A DNA stretch of 64,000 bases from Oribacterium sp. oral taxon 102 (GTDB taxonomy: Bacteria > Bacillota > Clostridia > Lachnospirales > Lachnospiraceae), in contig NZ_JABXYT010000001.1 of NCBI RefSeq assembly GCF_013394775.1, positions 1,254,501 through 1,318,500 of the forward strand. The letters run 5' to 3'. Made by a program: the position numbers and the translations under genes. Under the pieces are notes generated by a model. That model saw nothing but the letters and a program-made list of their open reading frames with translations, searched no databases and was not told the origin of the DNA. This document shows, piece by piece, positions 39,893 to 48,435 of the stretch (position 1 is the stretch's first letter; each line of letters begins with the position of its first letter).

Positions 39893-42861
39893 AGAAAAGA
39901 CCGATATTTCATAAAATAGCGATTCCTGTCATGCTCTGGATGGGGCTGGAGCTGCTGCTCTTCCTCGGAATGATCCTCGGTCAGGGCGTCATACGGGAGC
40001 TTCGGCAGAATGAGCGCGCCGTCGTCGATGAACAGACCGTCAGCCGGAAGGAGTTCATCGAGAATGAAATGCTGAATCACTGGATGGATCTGGAGAGCTG
40101 TGTAACGGACATAAATGCACAGACGCTTCGCTTTTTGCAGAGGAGAGGTCTCACCGCCTCCTCCTTGGACAGTGACGATGGTCTCGCAGCGGAGCTGCTG
40201 GAATATCTGGCGCCCCGCATCATTACAATGCAGAGCCGGAATCAGGTGACGGGAACCTACATCATCCTGAATACAGAGGATCTCACGGCGGCGGAGAGCG
40301 GGACAGCGCTTCATGCCAAGCAGGGTGTTTATATCCGGAGCAACGCGCCGGGAAGAGGCAGGGAGAGCTATTCCAACCTCCTGATGCTGCGGGGGCCGGT
40401 CTCTGTCGCACAGCATCTCCGAATTACGCTGGATTCCCTCTGGGATATTGACTTCGACTTCCGGCGGGAGGGGATCGATTATCAGAGCTATCCCTTTTTT
40501 TATCGCCCCTTTGACACGGCATATCGGAATAAGAAGGGCTACAGCTGGCAGGACTGCGGGCTCTGGTCGGGGCCGACGAAGCTCTATCATGATGCGCAGG
40601 ATGCCATCTATTATTCCGTGCCGCTGATCCTGCCGGACGGAACGGTCTACGGGGTCTGCGGCATAGATATCACGATCAGTTATCTGCAGAAGCTCCTTTC
40701 GAGCACAGAGCTGGACGGAAACGGGAGCTATTTTCTGGGACAGCCGGATTCGGAACGGGAGGGAGCGTACCGCACTGTCGCAGGGCAGAACAGCGGGACG
40801 TGGATATCCGGAACAGAGGAGGGCTGTCTGATACCGGATCGGAAGAATTTTTACATCCATGAGGAGGCACTCAGCCTCTACAATAACTATACTCCCTTTT
40901 ACGAGGAGCGCTGGGTGCTCGCGGCAGTGGTTCCGAAGCGGAATCTCTATGCCTTCGTGAACCGCTTTCTTTGGATGCTTTTTTTCGCTACTGGGCTGAC
41001 GCTCCTGACCGGAACAGCCGGCAGCATACTGCTTTCCTATGAGATTCAGCTTCCGATCTCGAAGCTGATACAGGAGCTGCGGGAGAAGGGGGCGGAGGGG
41101 GCAGGCATGCTGCAGGAAACCGGGATACGGGAGATCGATATGCTCTCCGATACGGTGGCGAAGCTCAGCAGGGACGCGATGGAGTATGAGCAGAAGTTTT
41201 CGCGGATCCTCCGTATGGCGAGCAACGGTATCGCCGGCTTCATGGCAGAGGGAGAGAAGAGCAGCGTATTCCTGACGGATTCCTTCTTTTCGATCTTCGG
41301 TATGCCGGAGCGAGAGACCCGCGGTGTAAGTGCAGCAGCGTTTCGGGAATGGCTCCGGGAAATGGAAGGGCATAGGGTGCTGACGGAGACAGACTGGGAT
41401 GGCACGCTCTACCAGGTGAAGGTAGGGGAGCAGCAGCGCTATGTGCATCTCAGGCTGCTGACGGCGGGCGGAATACAGTATGGGCTTGCAGAGGACGTGA
41501 CCTCGAGAATACTGGAAAAGAGAGTGCTTTCCTATGAGAGGGATCACGACGCGCTGACAGGGCTTCTGAACCGGCGCGCCTTCCGGCGGCAGCTGGATCG
41601 ACTCTTCCGGCAGAATCCGAGTAAGTTGGGGCTGGCTGTATTCCTGATGCTGGATCTCGACAATCTGAAATACGTCAATGATCATTATGGGCACGACTAC
41701 GGGGATCGCTACATCCAGAAGGCGGCGCGGACGCTGGAGAGCTGTACGGCGGCGCGCGGCTTCTGTTCGCGGATCTCAGGGGACGAGTTCAATCTCTTTT
41801 TCTACGGGCTCGGGAGCAGGGAAGAGCTGGAGCAGCGCGTGGAGCAGCTTCGGGTGCAGCTTCGGAGTGCGTTCATCCTGCTTCCGGACGGCAGAGAGCA
41901 GCCGGTGCAGGCGTCCGGCGGCATCGCCTGCTATCCGGAGGACAGTCGGAGCATCGACGAATTAAGCCGTTTTGCGGACTTTGCGATGTATAGCGTGAAG
42001 AGACTGCACAAGGGAGACCTGCATTTCTTTGACAGGGAGAGCTATCTGTGCATGAATGATTACAGCTTTAAGGCGGCATCGCTGACCAGGCTTCTCTCCG
42101 AGCGGGAGGTTTTCTATGCTATGCAGCCGATTTTAAGTGCGGAGAGCGGAGAGGTCTTCGGCTATGAGGCGCTGATGCGTCCGATGAATCCGGGCTTCCG
42201 TTCCGTGGGGGAGGTGATGGAGACCGCGAAGCGGGAAGGGAAGCTGAATCAGATCGAGGAGCTGACCTGGGAAATGTCGCTGGAGCGGGTCTGTGAGCTG
42301 AAGGAAGGCGGAGTGATTCCGGAGGAGAGCTATATTTTCATCAATTCTATCTCCAACCAGTGGAGCGGCAGACTCCTCTATGCAGAGCAGCTGCAGCGGC
42401 TCCGTACAGGAATGGATCGGATCGTTCTTGAGGTGACAGAGGAGGAGAACATCGACGGTACGATCTGGGAAGCGAAGCGGGAATGCCTCGAACGTCTCGG
42501 CTGGAGGACGGCGCTGGACGACTATGGCACCGGCTATAACAGCGAGAAGATGCTTCTGCTCATCAATCCGGACTTTATCAAGGTCGATCTCGAAATCGTT
42601 CGCTCCATTGACAGCGATCCGGACAAGCAGGCGATCTTCCGGAACATTGTGGGCTATGCGCATGAGCGTGGGAAATTCATCATTGCGGAGGGGATAGAAA
42701 CGAAGGAAGAGCTGGAGACGGTCATCTGTCTGGGGGCGGATTATCTGCAGGGCTTCTTCTTGGCGAATCCGGAGCGTTACCCGAAGCCGGTGCCGGAGGA
42801 GAAGCGGCGTCTGATACAGGAGCTCTTTCGCTTGTCGGGGGGGGGAACGCGTGTTCCCTGA
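39889..42861 (+). CDS. Membrane sensor with Cache, GGDEF and EAL domains (c-di-GMP turnover)
   Basis: A 990-residue protein. One N-terminal helix (about 15-35), an extracellular Cache-like sensor (about 40-355, with FFYRPFDTAYRN and IYYSVPLILPDGTVYGVCGIDI), a second helix (about 365-390), a HAMP/PAS-like linker, a GGDEF domain and an EAL domain. The GGDEF motif is SGDEF (630-634), without the RxxD inhibition site. The EAL motif is YEALMR (760-762), with VTEEE, DDYGTGYNS, KVDLEIV and AEGIETKEE all intact, so the phosphodiesterase should be active. The direction of net activity cannot be told. Nine consecutive G lie near the 3' end (42837-42845). Confidence 0.92.
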   Translation: MKKRPIFHKIAIPVMLWMGLELLLFLGMILGQGVIRELRQNERAVVDEQTVSRKEFIENEMLNHWMDLESCVTDINAQTLRFLQRRGLTASSLDSDDGLAAELLEYLAPRIITMQSRNQVTGTYIILNTEDLTAAESGTALHAKQGVYIRSNAPGRGRESYSNLLMLRGPVSVAQHLRITLDSLWDIDFDFRREGIDYQSYPFFYRPFDTAYRNKKGYSWQDCGLWSGPTKLYHDAQDAIYYSVPLILPDGTVYGVCGIDITISYLQKLLSSTELDGNGSYFLGQPDSEREGAYRTVAGQNSGTWISGTEEGCLIPDRKNFYIHEEALSLYNNYTPFYEERWVLAAVVPKRNLYAFVNRFLWMLFFATGLTLLTGTAGSILLSYEIQLPISKLIQELREKGAEGAGMLQETGIREIDMLSDTVAKLSRDAMEYEQKFSRILRMASNGIAGFMAEGEKSSVFLTDSFFSIFGMPERETRGVSAAAFREWLREMEGHRVLTETDWDGTLYQVKVGEQQRYVHLRLLTAGGIQYGLAEDVTSRILEKRVLSYERDHDALTGLLNRRAFRRQLDRLFRQNPSKLGLAVFLMLDLDNLKYVNDHYGHDYGDRYIQKAARTLESCTAARGFCSRISGDEFNLFFYGLGSREELEQRVEQLRVQLRSAFILLPDGREQPVQASGGIACYPEDSRSIDELSRFADFAMYSVKRLHKGDLHFFDRESYLCMNDYSFKAASLTRLLSEREVFYAMQPILSAESGEVFGYEALMRPMNPGFRSVGEVMETAKREGKLNQIEELTWEMSLERVCELKEGGVIPEESYIFINSISNQWSGRLLYAEQLQRLRTGMDRIVLEVTEEENIDGTIWEAKRECLERLGWRTALDDYGTGYNSEKMLLLINPDFIKVDLEIVRSIDSDPDKQAIFRNIVGYAHERGKFIIAEGIETKEELETVICLGADYLQGFFLANPERYPKPVPEEKRRLIQELFRLSGGGTRVP
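42839..42858 (+). terminator. Possible weak terminator overlapping the end of the GGDEF-EAL gene
   Basis: GGGAAC/GTTCCC with loop GCGT, ending at the stop codon, followed by TGATTGTTTG. A short, poor T tract. Confidence 0.35.
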
Positions 42862-42906
42862 TTGTTTGAAGATCTGAAAAAAGAATGAAAGGGTAAGCTG
42901 CCTTCA

Positions 42907-42935
42907 TTGACATATTTCTGAATTTCCTCTAAAAT
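42907..42935 (+). promoter_or_regulatory. Near-consensus promoter of the ABC exporter operon
   Basis: TTGACA, 17 bases, TAAAAT: one base from the sigma-70/A consensus. The leader of about 165 bases (to 43107) holds a short GCGTCC/AGGCGC hairpin and a weak family-1-like repeat (43027-43072). Confidence 0.8.
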
Positions 42936-43106
42936 GACTCAGTTATTTAAGGCGGAGAAGCAGAGAGCGTCCTTTGGGAGGCGCGCCCATGACGCGTGCA
43001 CCGCAGATAAATCAGAGTTTCCCTCCTACAGTATGTGATGCCGGAGTATCCGGCACATGAGTTTACAGCAGGCTGCGGATTTCGGGAAACAGAAAGGAGA
43101 ATTCCA

Positions 43107-44858
43107 GTGGATATGCTTAAAACGCTGTCGAAGTCGATACGCGAATTCAAGACGGCATCTATCCTGACGCCGACGCTGGTGACCGGAGAGGTGATATTGG
43201 AGTGCATCATCCCGTTTATCACGGCGAATCTGATCAATCTGATCAAGGCGGGCTGCGGCCTATCGGTGATCGTGCGCTACGGCGTGCTCCTGCTCGTGCT
43301 GGCGACCGGCTCGCTCCTCTTCGGGAAGACGGCGGGGAATTACAGCGCTACGGCGGCGACCGGCTTTTCCCGAAACCTTCGAAAGGATATGTACTATCGA
43401 ATTCAGGAGTTTTCCTTCGAGAATATCGACCGCTTCGAGACCGCCTCGCTCGTGACGCGTATGACGACGGACGTGCAGAATGTCCAGCTCGCCTATATGA
43501 TGCTGATCCGGCTCGCTTTCCGCGCGCCGATGATGCTGCTGTTTTCCCTCATCATGGCATTTCTCATGGGAGGAAAGATGGCATGGATTTTCGTGATTGT
43601 GATCCCGATCCTCGCTTTCGGTCTGATCCTCGGGATGCGGAGCGTCATGCCGCTCTTCCGGGCGGTTTTCAAGAAGTACGATCGGCTGAACGAGTCCATT
43701 CAGGAGAATATCCTCGGGATGCGCGTCGTGAAGTCCTTTGTACGAGAGAACTATGAGAAACAGAAGTTTAACGCGGCGGCGGCGGAGCTGGCGGACGACT
43801 TCATGCAGGCGGAGAAGATCCTCGCGGCGGCGAACCCGCTGATGCAGTTCTGTCTCTATGTGGTGATGATCTTCGTGCTGAGCTTCGGCTCCTATACGAT
43901 CATCACCTCCCGCGGACTAGAGCTGGATGTCGGGCAGCTCTCCTCCCTGCTTGCCTACAGCTTTCAGATCCTGATGAGTCTTATGATGCTTTCCATGGTT
44001 TTCGTCATGGTGACGATGTCGATAGAGTCGGCGCGGAGGATCGCAGAGGTGCTGGAGGAGGAGAGCACGCTCCGGAGCCCGGAGAATGCGGCTTACGAGG
44101 TGCGGGACGGCTCCGTCGACTTCGAACATGTGAGCTTCAAGTATGCGAAGAGTGCAGAACGGAATGTGCTGAGCGACATTGAGCTGCACATCCGCTCCGG
44201 AGAGACGATCGGTATTCTGGGCGGCACCGGCTCCTCCAAGTCCTCGCTGATCCAGCTGATTTCCCGTCTCTACGACGCGACGGAGGGTGTCGTACGGGTC
44301 GGCGGACGGGATGTCCGGGATTATGATCTCACGGTGCTTCGCGATCAGGTCGCGGTGGTTCTGCAGAAGAATGTGCTGTTCTCCGGTACGATCAAAGAAA
44401 ATCTGCGCTGGGGTGATCCGTTGGCGACGGACGAGGAGATGCAGCATGCCTGCAGGCTCGCGCAGGCGGATGAGTTTATCCGGCGCTTCCCGGAGAAGTA
44501 CGATACCCATATCGAGCAGGGCGGCTCCAACGTGTCCGGCGGGCAGAAGCAGCGGCTCTGCATCGCGAGAGCGCTCCTGAAGAAGCCGAGGATACTGATC
44601 CTCGACGATTCCACCTCCGCCGTGGATACGAAGACGGACGCCTTGATCCAGAAAGGCTTCCGGGAGTTCATACCGGAGACGACGAAGCTCATCATTGCAC
44701 AGAGAATCTCCTCCATTCAGAATGCGGATCGGATTCTCGTGCTGGACAAGGGACGGATCGCAGCCATCGGCACGCATGAGGAACTCCTCATAGAGAGTCC
44801 GATCTACCGAGAGGTTTATGAATCGCAGAACAGGAAGGGAGGAGAGGAAAGTGAATAA
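43107..44858 (+). CDS. ABC exporter half-transporter, degenerate-site subunit of a heterodimer
   Basis: A 583-residue fused permease-ATPase with six N-terminal helices (residues 1-310) and a nucleotide-binding domain. Walker A reads GGTGSSKSS, the signature NVSGGQKQR and Walker B ILILDDSTSAVD. The residue after the Walker B Asp is Asp instead of the catalytic Glu, which is the normal mark of the degenerate site in heterodimeric exporters. The partner is the next gene, with a canonical DEAT. The GTG at 43107 lies seven bases after AAAGGAGA and is preferred over the ATG at 43113. Substrate unknown; drug, peptide or lipid export are possible. Confidence 0.92.
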   Translation: MDMLKTLSKSIREFKTASILTPTLVTGEVILECIIPFITANLINLIKAGCGLSVIVRYGVLLLVLATGSLLFGKTAGNYSATAATGFSRNLRKDMYYRIQEFSFENIDRFETASLVTRMTTDVQNVQLAYMMLIRLAFRAPMMLLFSLIMAFLMGGKMAWIFVIVIPILAFGLILGMRSVMPLFRAVFKKYDRLNESIQENILGMRVVKSFVRENYEKQKFNAAAAELADDFMQAEKILAAANPLMQFCLYVVMIFVLSFGSYTIITSRGLELDVGQLSSLLAYSFQILMSLMMLSMVFVMVTMSIESARRIAEVLEEESTLRSPENAAYEVRDGSVDFEHVSFKYAKSAERNVLSDIELHIRSGETIGILGGTGSSKSSLIQLISRLYDATEGVVRVGGRDVRDYDLTVLRDQVAVVLQKNVLFSGTIKENLRWGDPLATDEEMQHACRLAQADEFIRRFPEKYDTHIEQGGSNVSGGQKQRLCIARALLKKPRILILDDSTSAVDTKTDALIQKGFREFIPETTKLIIAQRISSIQNADRILVLDKGRIAAIGTHEELLIESPIYREVYESQNRKGGEESE

Positions 44859-46746
44859 GCGGAATGCGGCAGGCTTCCTGCCGACCCTGAAGAGAGTCAT
44901 CGCATATCTCTTCTCCTTTTTTCCGGTGCTTCTGCCGGTCACGATCATCTGCATTCTGCTGAATGCCGCGGTTTCCTCGATGCCCGCCCTGTTCCAGCAG
45001 CGTATCATCGCCCTGATCGAGCTGTCGTGGAGGGAGGGGAACTGGGCTGCGGTTTCGGGACAGATCCTCCGTCTCGTTCTGCTGCTGGTGGTTCTGTATG
45101 TGATTTCCCTGCTTGCGGGCTTCGCCTACAATTATATGATGGCGATCATCACGCAGGGCTCCCTCATGAAGTTCCGGGAGCGGATGTTCGACGGGATGCA
45201 GGATCTGCCGATTTCCTACTTTGACACCCATAACCGCGGCGATATCATGAGCTACTATACGAATGATATTGACACACTTCGGCAGTTGATCTCCCAGAGC
45301 ATCCCGCAGGCGCTGGTTTCGGGGGTTTCCGTGCTGACGATCTTCTGCATCATGCTCTATTATTCCTTCTGGATGACAGCGATCGTGCTCGCGGGTGTCT
45401 TCGTGATGTTCCGTGTGATCAAGTACATCGGCGGCAATTCCAGCCGTTACTTCATCCGTCAGCAGAAGGAGCTCGCGCAAACGGAGGGCTTCATCGAGGA
45501 AATGATGAACGGGCAGAAGGTCGTGAAGGTCTTTAACCACGAGATGCAGGCAAAGGCGGACTTCGATCGTATCAATGACGAGCTCTTCCATGTGGCAGAG
45601 ACGGCGAACTCGTTTTCCAATACGCTGATGCCGGTGCTGGGGAATATCGGAAATATCCTCTATGTGGTGGTGGCGGTGCTGGGAGGGGTCTTCCTCGCAG
45701 TGAAGCTGCCGAACCTGAGTCTTTCCGGACTGCCGCTCAGCATTTCCATCGTCGTACCCTTTCTGAACATGACGAGACAGTTCGCGGGGCAGATCGGGCA
45801 GGTTTCCTCCCAGATCAACTCGGTGGTGATGGGCGTTGCCGGCGCGGGCAGACTCTTCGCACTGATAGATGAGCAGCCGGAGAAGGACGAGGGATTCGTG
45901 ACGCTGGTGCGCGCTCAGGAGAGGGACGGCAGGATCGTCGAGACGACGGAGCGCACGGAACAGTGGGCATGGAAGAAGCAGAATGCCGGCGGCAGCACGG
46001 AATATATCCGGCTTCGCGGGGATGTCGAGCTTCGGGATGTGGATTTCTCCTATGACGGCAAGAAGACCATTCTTTCCGATATCAATGTCTTCGCCCGTCC
46101 GGGACAGAAGGTCGCCTTCGTGGGTGCGACAGGAGCCGGAAAGACGACGATCACGAATCTGATCAACCGCTTCTACGACATTCAGAAGGGCTCTATACGC
46201 TATGACGGGATCGACATTTCGGATATCCGGAAGTCGGAGCTCCGGCGCTCGCTCGGGATCATTTTACAGGATACGGTGCTGTTCAGCGGCACGGTGATGG
46301 ACAATATCCGCTACGGCAAGCTGGATGCCTCGGACGAGGAATGCATCGCCGCGGCGAAGCTCGCAGGTGCGGACGATTTCATTACCCGTCTTCCCCGAGG
46401 CTATGAGACAGAGATCAAGGGCAACGGATCGAATCTCTCGCAGGGGCAGCGGCAGCTTCTCTCCATCGCACGCGCGGCGGTGGCAGACCCGCCGGTGATG
46501 ATCATGGATGAGGCGACCTCCTCCATCGATACCCGGACGGAGGCAATCGTGCAGCGCGGCATGGACGCGCTGATGGCAGGCAGGACGGTCTTCGTCATCG
46601 CGCACCGCCTGTCTACGGTACAGAACGCAGATGTTATCATGGTGCTGGAGCAGGGGCGCATCATCGAGCGCGGCAGCCATGAGAGCCTGATTGCGGTGAA
46701 GGGCAGCTACTACCAGCTCTATACCGGCGCGTTCGAGCTGGAATAA
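44851..46746 (+). CDS. ABC exporter half-transporter, catalytic partner subunit
   Basis: A 631-residue fused permease-ATPase: six helices (residues about 15-330), then the ATPase with Walker A GATGAGKTT, Q-loop ILQDTVLFSGTV, signature NLSQGQRQL, Walker B VMIMDEATSSID and the switch His in VIAHRLST. All catalytic residues are intact. The nucleotide-binding domain is preceded by a long acidic linker of about 50 residues. A GTG at 44851 behind GGGAGGAGAGG overlaps the previous gene by eight bases, so the two halves are translationally coupled; an in-frame ATG at 44818 lies well inside the upstream gene and is less likely. Confidence 0.93.
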   Translation: MNKRNAAGFLPTLKRVIAYLFSFFPVLLPVTIICILLNAAVSSMPALFQQRIIALIELSWREGNWAAVSGQILRLVLLLVVLYVISLLAGFAYNYMMAIITQGSLMKFRERMFDGMQDLPISYFDTHNRGDIMSYYTNDIDTLRQLISQSIPQALVSGVSVLTIFCIMLYYSFWMTAIVLAGVFVMFRVIKYIGGNSSRYFIRQQKELAQTEGFIEEMMNGQKVVKVFNHEMQAKADFDRINDELFHVAETANSFSNTLMPVLGNIGNILYVVVAVLGGVFLAVKLPNLSLSGLPLSISIVVPFLNMTRQFAGQIGQVSSQINSVVMGVAGAGRLFALIDEQPEKDEGFVTLVRAQERDGRIVETTERTEQWAWKKQNAGGSTEYIRLRGDVELRDVDFSYDGKKTILSDINVFARPGQKVAFVGATGAGKTTITNLINRFYDIQKGSIRYDGIDISDIRKSELRRSLGIILQDTVLFSGTVMDNIRYGKLDASDEECIAAAKLAGADDFITRLPRGYETEIKGNGSNLSQGQRQLLSIARAAVADPPVMIMDEATSSIDTRTEAIVQRGMDALMAGRTVFVIAHRLSTVQNADVIMVLEQGRIIERGSHESLIAVKGSYYQLYTGAFELE

Positions 46747-46794
46747 GCGGCGCGGCGGTCGGCTTTTTGGGCAGGCGCAGGGAGGAGAACGGAA

Positions 46795-48036
46795 ATGGAA
46801 TCCTATATCGGAAAATCCGATTTTTTCAAGGGGAACGATCCGGAACGGCTCGTCCGGGAATATGGCTCTCCCCTGTATGTGTATAACGAAGACATTATCC
46901 GGAGACAGATGGCGCGTGTGGCGGGGGTGATTACGAAGTATCCCTATACCGCGAATTATTCCGTAAAGGCGAATACCAATATTCATATCCTGCGGCTCGC
47001 GCTGGCGGAGGGACTCAACTGCGATGCTATGAGCATCGGGGAGATCCGCCTCCTGCAAAAGGCGGGCTTCCCGAACGAGAGAATCTTCTTCGTACCGAAC
47101 AATGTCTCGGAGAAGGAGCTCCGCGTAGCGATCGAGGAGGGGATTCTGACCAGTCTGGACAGTCTTTCGCAGCTCGAGCTCTACGGGACGCTGAATCCGG
47201 GAGGGGAATGCGCGGTGCGTCTGAACCCGGGCATCGGTGCGGGACACAGCGAGAAGGTCGTCACCGGCGGCAAGCGGACGAAGTTCGGGATCGCAGCGGA
47301 GGAGCTCGACGGGATCTTCGGGCTTGCAGCGCGCTTCGGGCTCCGCATCGTCGGGATCAACCAGCATATCGGCTCCCTCTTCATGGATCCGCAGCCCTAT
47401 CTCGATGCGGTTTCCAGTCTGCTTCGGCTTGCAGTGCGCTTTCCGGGGCTCCGCTTCCTTGATTTCGGCGGCGGCTACGGCATCCCCTATCATAAGCTGG
47501 AGGGGGAGGCGGAATATGATATGGCGGCGTTTCGGGAGCGGCTCCTGCCGATTCTGGATCGCTTCGTTTCGGAGTACGGCGATGCGCCGCTTTTCAAGTC
47601 CGAGCCGGGGCGCTACTGCGTCGCGGAGGGCGGCGTGATTCTGGGGCGTGTCCATGCCCTGAAGCAGAACGCCGGCAGGAAGTATGCCGGCACGGACATT
47701 GGCATGAATGTGCTGGTGCGGCCGTCTATGTATGATTCCTGGCACGATATCGAGGTGCTGCGCGGCGGGCGGCTCCTGCCGAGAGCGGACATGGAGGAGG
47801 TCACGGTGACCGGAAATATCTGTGAGTCCGGCGATCTGCTCGCGAAGGATCGGCTTCTCCCGCGGCTCAGGAGGGGGGATCTCCTCTGCGTACTGGACAG
47901 CGGGGCATATGGCTACAGTATGTGCTCCAGCTACAATTCCAGACCGCGTCCCGCGGAGCTTATGATAGGCAGAGACGGTAATGTGCGGCAGATCCGAAGA
48001 CGGGAGACGATAGAGGATCTGATGGCATATATGTAA
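46795..48036 (+). CDS. lysA: Diaminopimelate decarboxylase
   Basis: A 413-residue PLP-dependent decarboxylase of the alanine-racemase fold that makes L-lysine from meso-diaminopimelate. The PLP lysine is in YSVKANTN; other conserved sites are the glycine loop FLDFGGGYGIP, ICESGDLLAKDR with the catalytic Cys of the partner subunit, and GAYGYSMCSSYNSRPRP. The ATG at 46795 follows GGGAGGAGAACGG. It sits 48 bases after the exporter, so read-through is possible. Carboxynorspermidine decarboxylase is an alternative within the fold, but the C-terminal blocks fit LysA better. Confidence 0.9.
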   Translation: MESYIGKSDFFKGNDPERLVREYGSPLYVYNEDIIRRQMARVAGVITKYPYTANYSVKANTNIHILRLALAEGLNCDAMSIGEIRLLQKAGFPNERIFFVPNNVSEKELRVAIEEGILTSLDSLSQLELYGTLNPGGECAVRLNPGIGAGHSEKVVTGGKRTKFGIAAEELDGIFGLAARFGLRIVGINQHIGSLFMDPQPYLDAVSSLLRLAVRFPGLRFLDFGGGYGIPYHKLEGEAEYDMAAFRERLLPILDRFVSEYGDAPLFKSEPGRYCVAEGGVILGRVHALKQNAGRKYAGTDIGMNVLVRPSMYDSWHDIEVLRGGRLLPRADMEEVTVTGNICESGDLLAKDRLLPRLRRGDLLCVLDSGAYGYSMCSSYNSRPRPAELMIGRDGNVRQIRRRETIEDLMAYM

Positions 48037-48050
48037 GAAAGGAGGGGAAG

Positions 48051-48140
48051 ATGCTGAAGCAGCATAGATTCTGGGCAGTGGTGATGCTTGTCGGCGCAGC
48101 GATGTGCTTCTGGACAGGACATAAGATGGTGAAGCATTGA
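48051..48140 (+). CDS. DUF6219-like 29-residue membrane peptide
   Basis: A 29-codon gene too short for usual ORF calling: MLKQHRFWAVVMLVGAAMCF, then TGHKMVKH. A basic N-terminus, one hydrophobic helix and a TGHK end resemble the DUF6219 micropeptides of Clostridia. AGGAGGGG lies seven bases before the ATG, which is one of the best ribosome-binding sites in the window, and the gene sits between lysA (14 bases upstream) and a strong terminator. The function is unknown. Confidence 0.75.
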   Translation: MLKQHRFWAVVMLVGAAMCFWTGHKMVKH

Positions 48141-48163
48141 GCGGCCGTATTTTTTTATGCGGA

Positions 48164-48192
48164 GTGCGGTTCCTTCGGGAGCCGCACTTTTT
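48164..48192 (+). terminator. Intrinsic terminator of the exporter-lysA-micropeptide unit
   Basis: GTGCGGTTCC against GGAGCCGCAC with a TTCG loop and a TTTTTCTGTT tail. Confidence 0.88.
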
Positions 48193-48211
48193 CTGTTGTG
48201 AAATCAGTATG

Positions 48212-48263
48212 CGGGACTTATCCGATTGGTGGCATCGAAGGCTTCGGTATGGGGCTTACGCAG
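48212..48263 (+). repeat. Dispersed intergenic repeat, family 1, copy d
   Basis: Contains CCGATTGGTGGCATCGAAGG and continues CTTCGGTATGGGGCTTACG. It aligns with copies at 16081-16131, 21924-21971 and 32961-33014. Confidence 0.45.
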
Positions 48264-48309
48264 CGCTTCCTTCTCAAACGACAAATTCGAATAAAATGTC
48301 AAATAAAGA

Positions 48310-48338
48310 TTGAAATATTAAAAACTGTATTATATAGT
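48310..48338 (+). promoter_or_regulatory. Promoter of the nitronate-monooxygenase-like gene
   Basis: TTGAAA, 17 bases, TATAGT. The -10 lies within the left arm of the imperfect palindrome at 48331-48353. Confidence 0.6.
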
Positions 48339-48353
48339 ATTAAAAACTACATA
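48331..48353. promoter_or_regulatory. Imperfect palindromic operator, related to the 33.2 kb palindrome
   Basis: TATATAGTATT, single centre A at 48342, AAAACTACATA. Core pattern TATAGT-N2-T-N-AAAACTA matches the centre of the perfect palindrome at 33199-33245. It covers the -10 of the promoter, as expected for repression. Confidence 0.5.
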
Positions 48354-48435
48354 TACCTTCTTTTGAATCTATATAAAAAAAGGGAAATGCAGAATCTACG
48401 GAAAGGATCCGGATATCCGGATACAGAGAAGAAAA

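Noticed and set aside
43027..43072. A fifth copy of repeat family 1 in the exporter leader
   Set aside because: GATGCCGGAGTATCCGGCAC resembles the core, but the match is too short and gapped to claim without a profile search.
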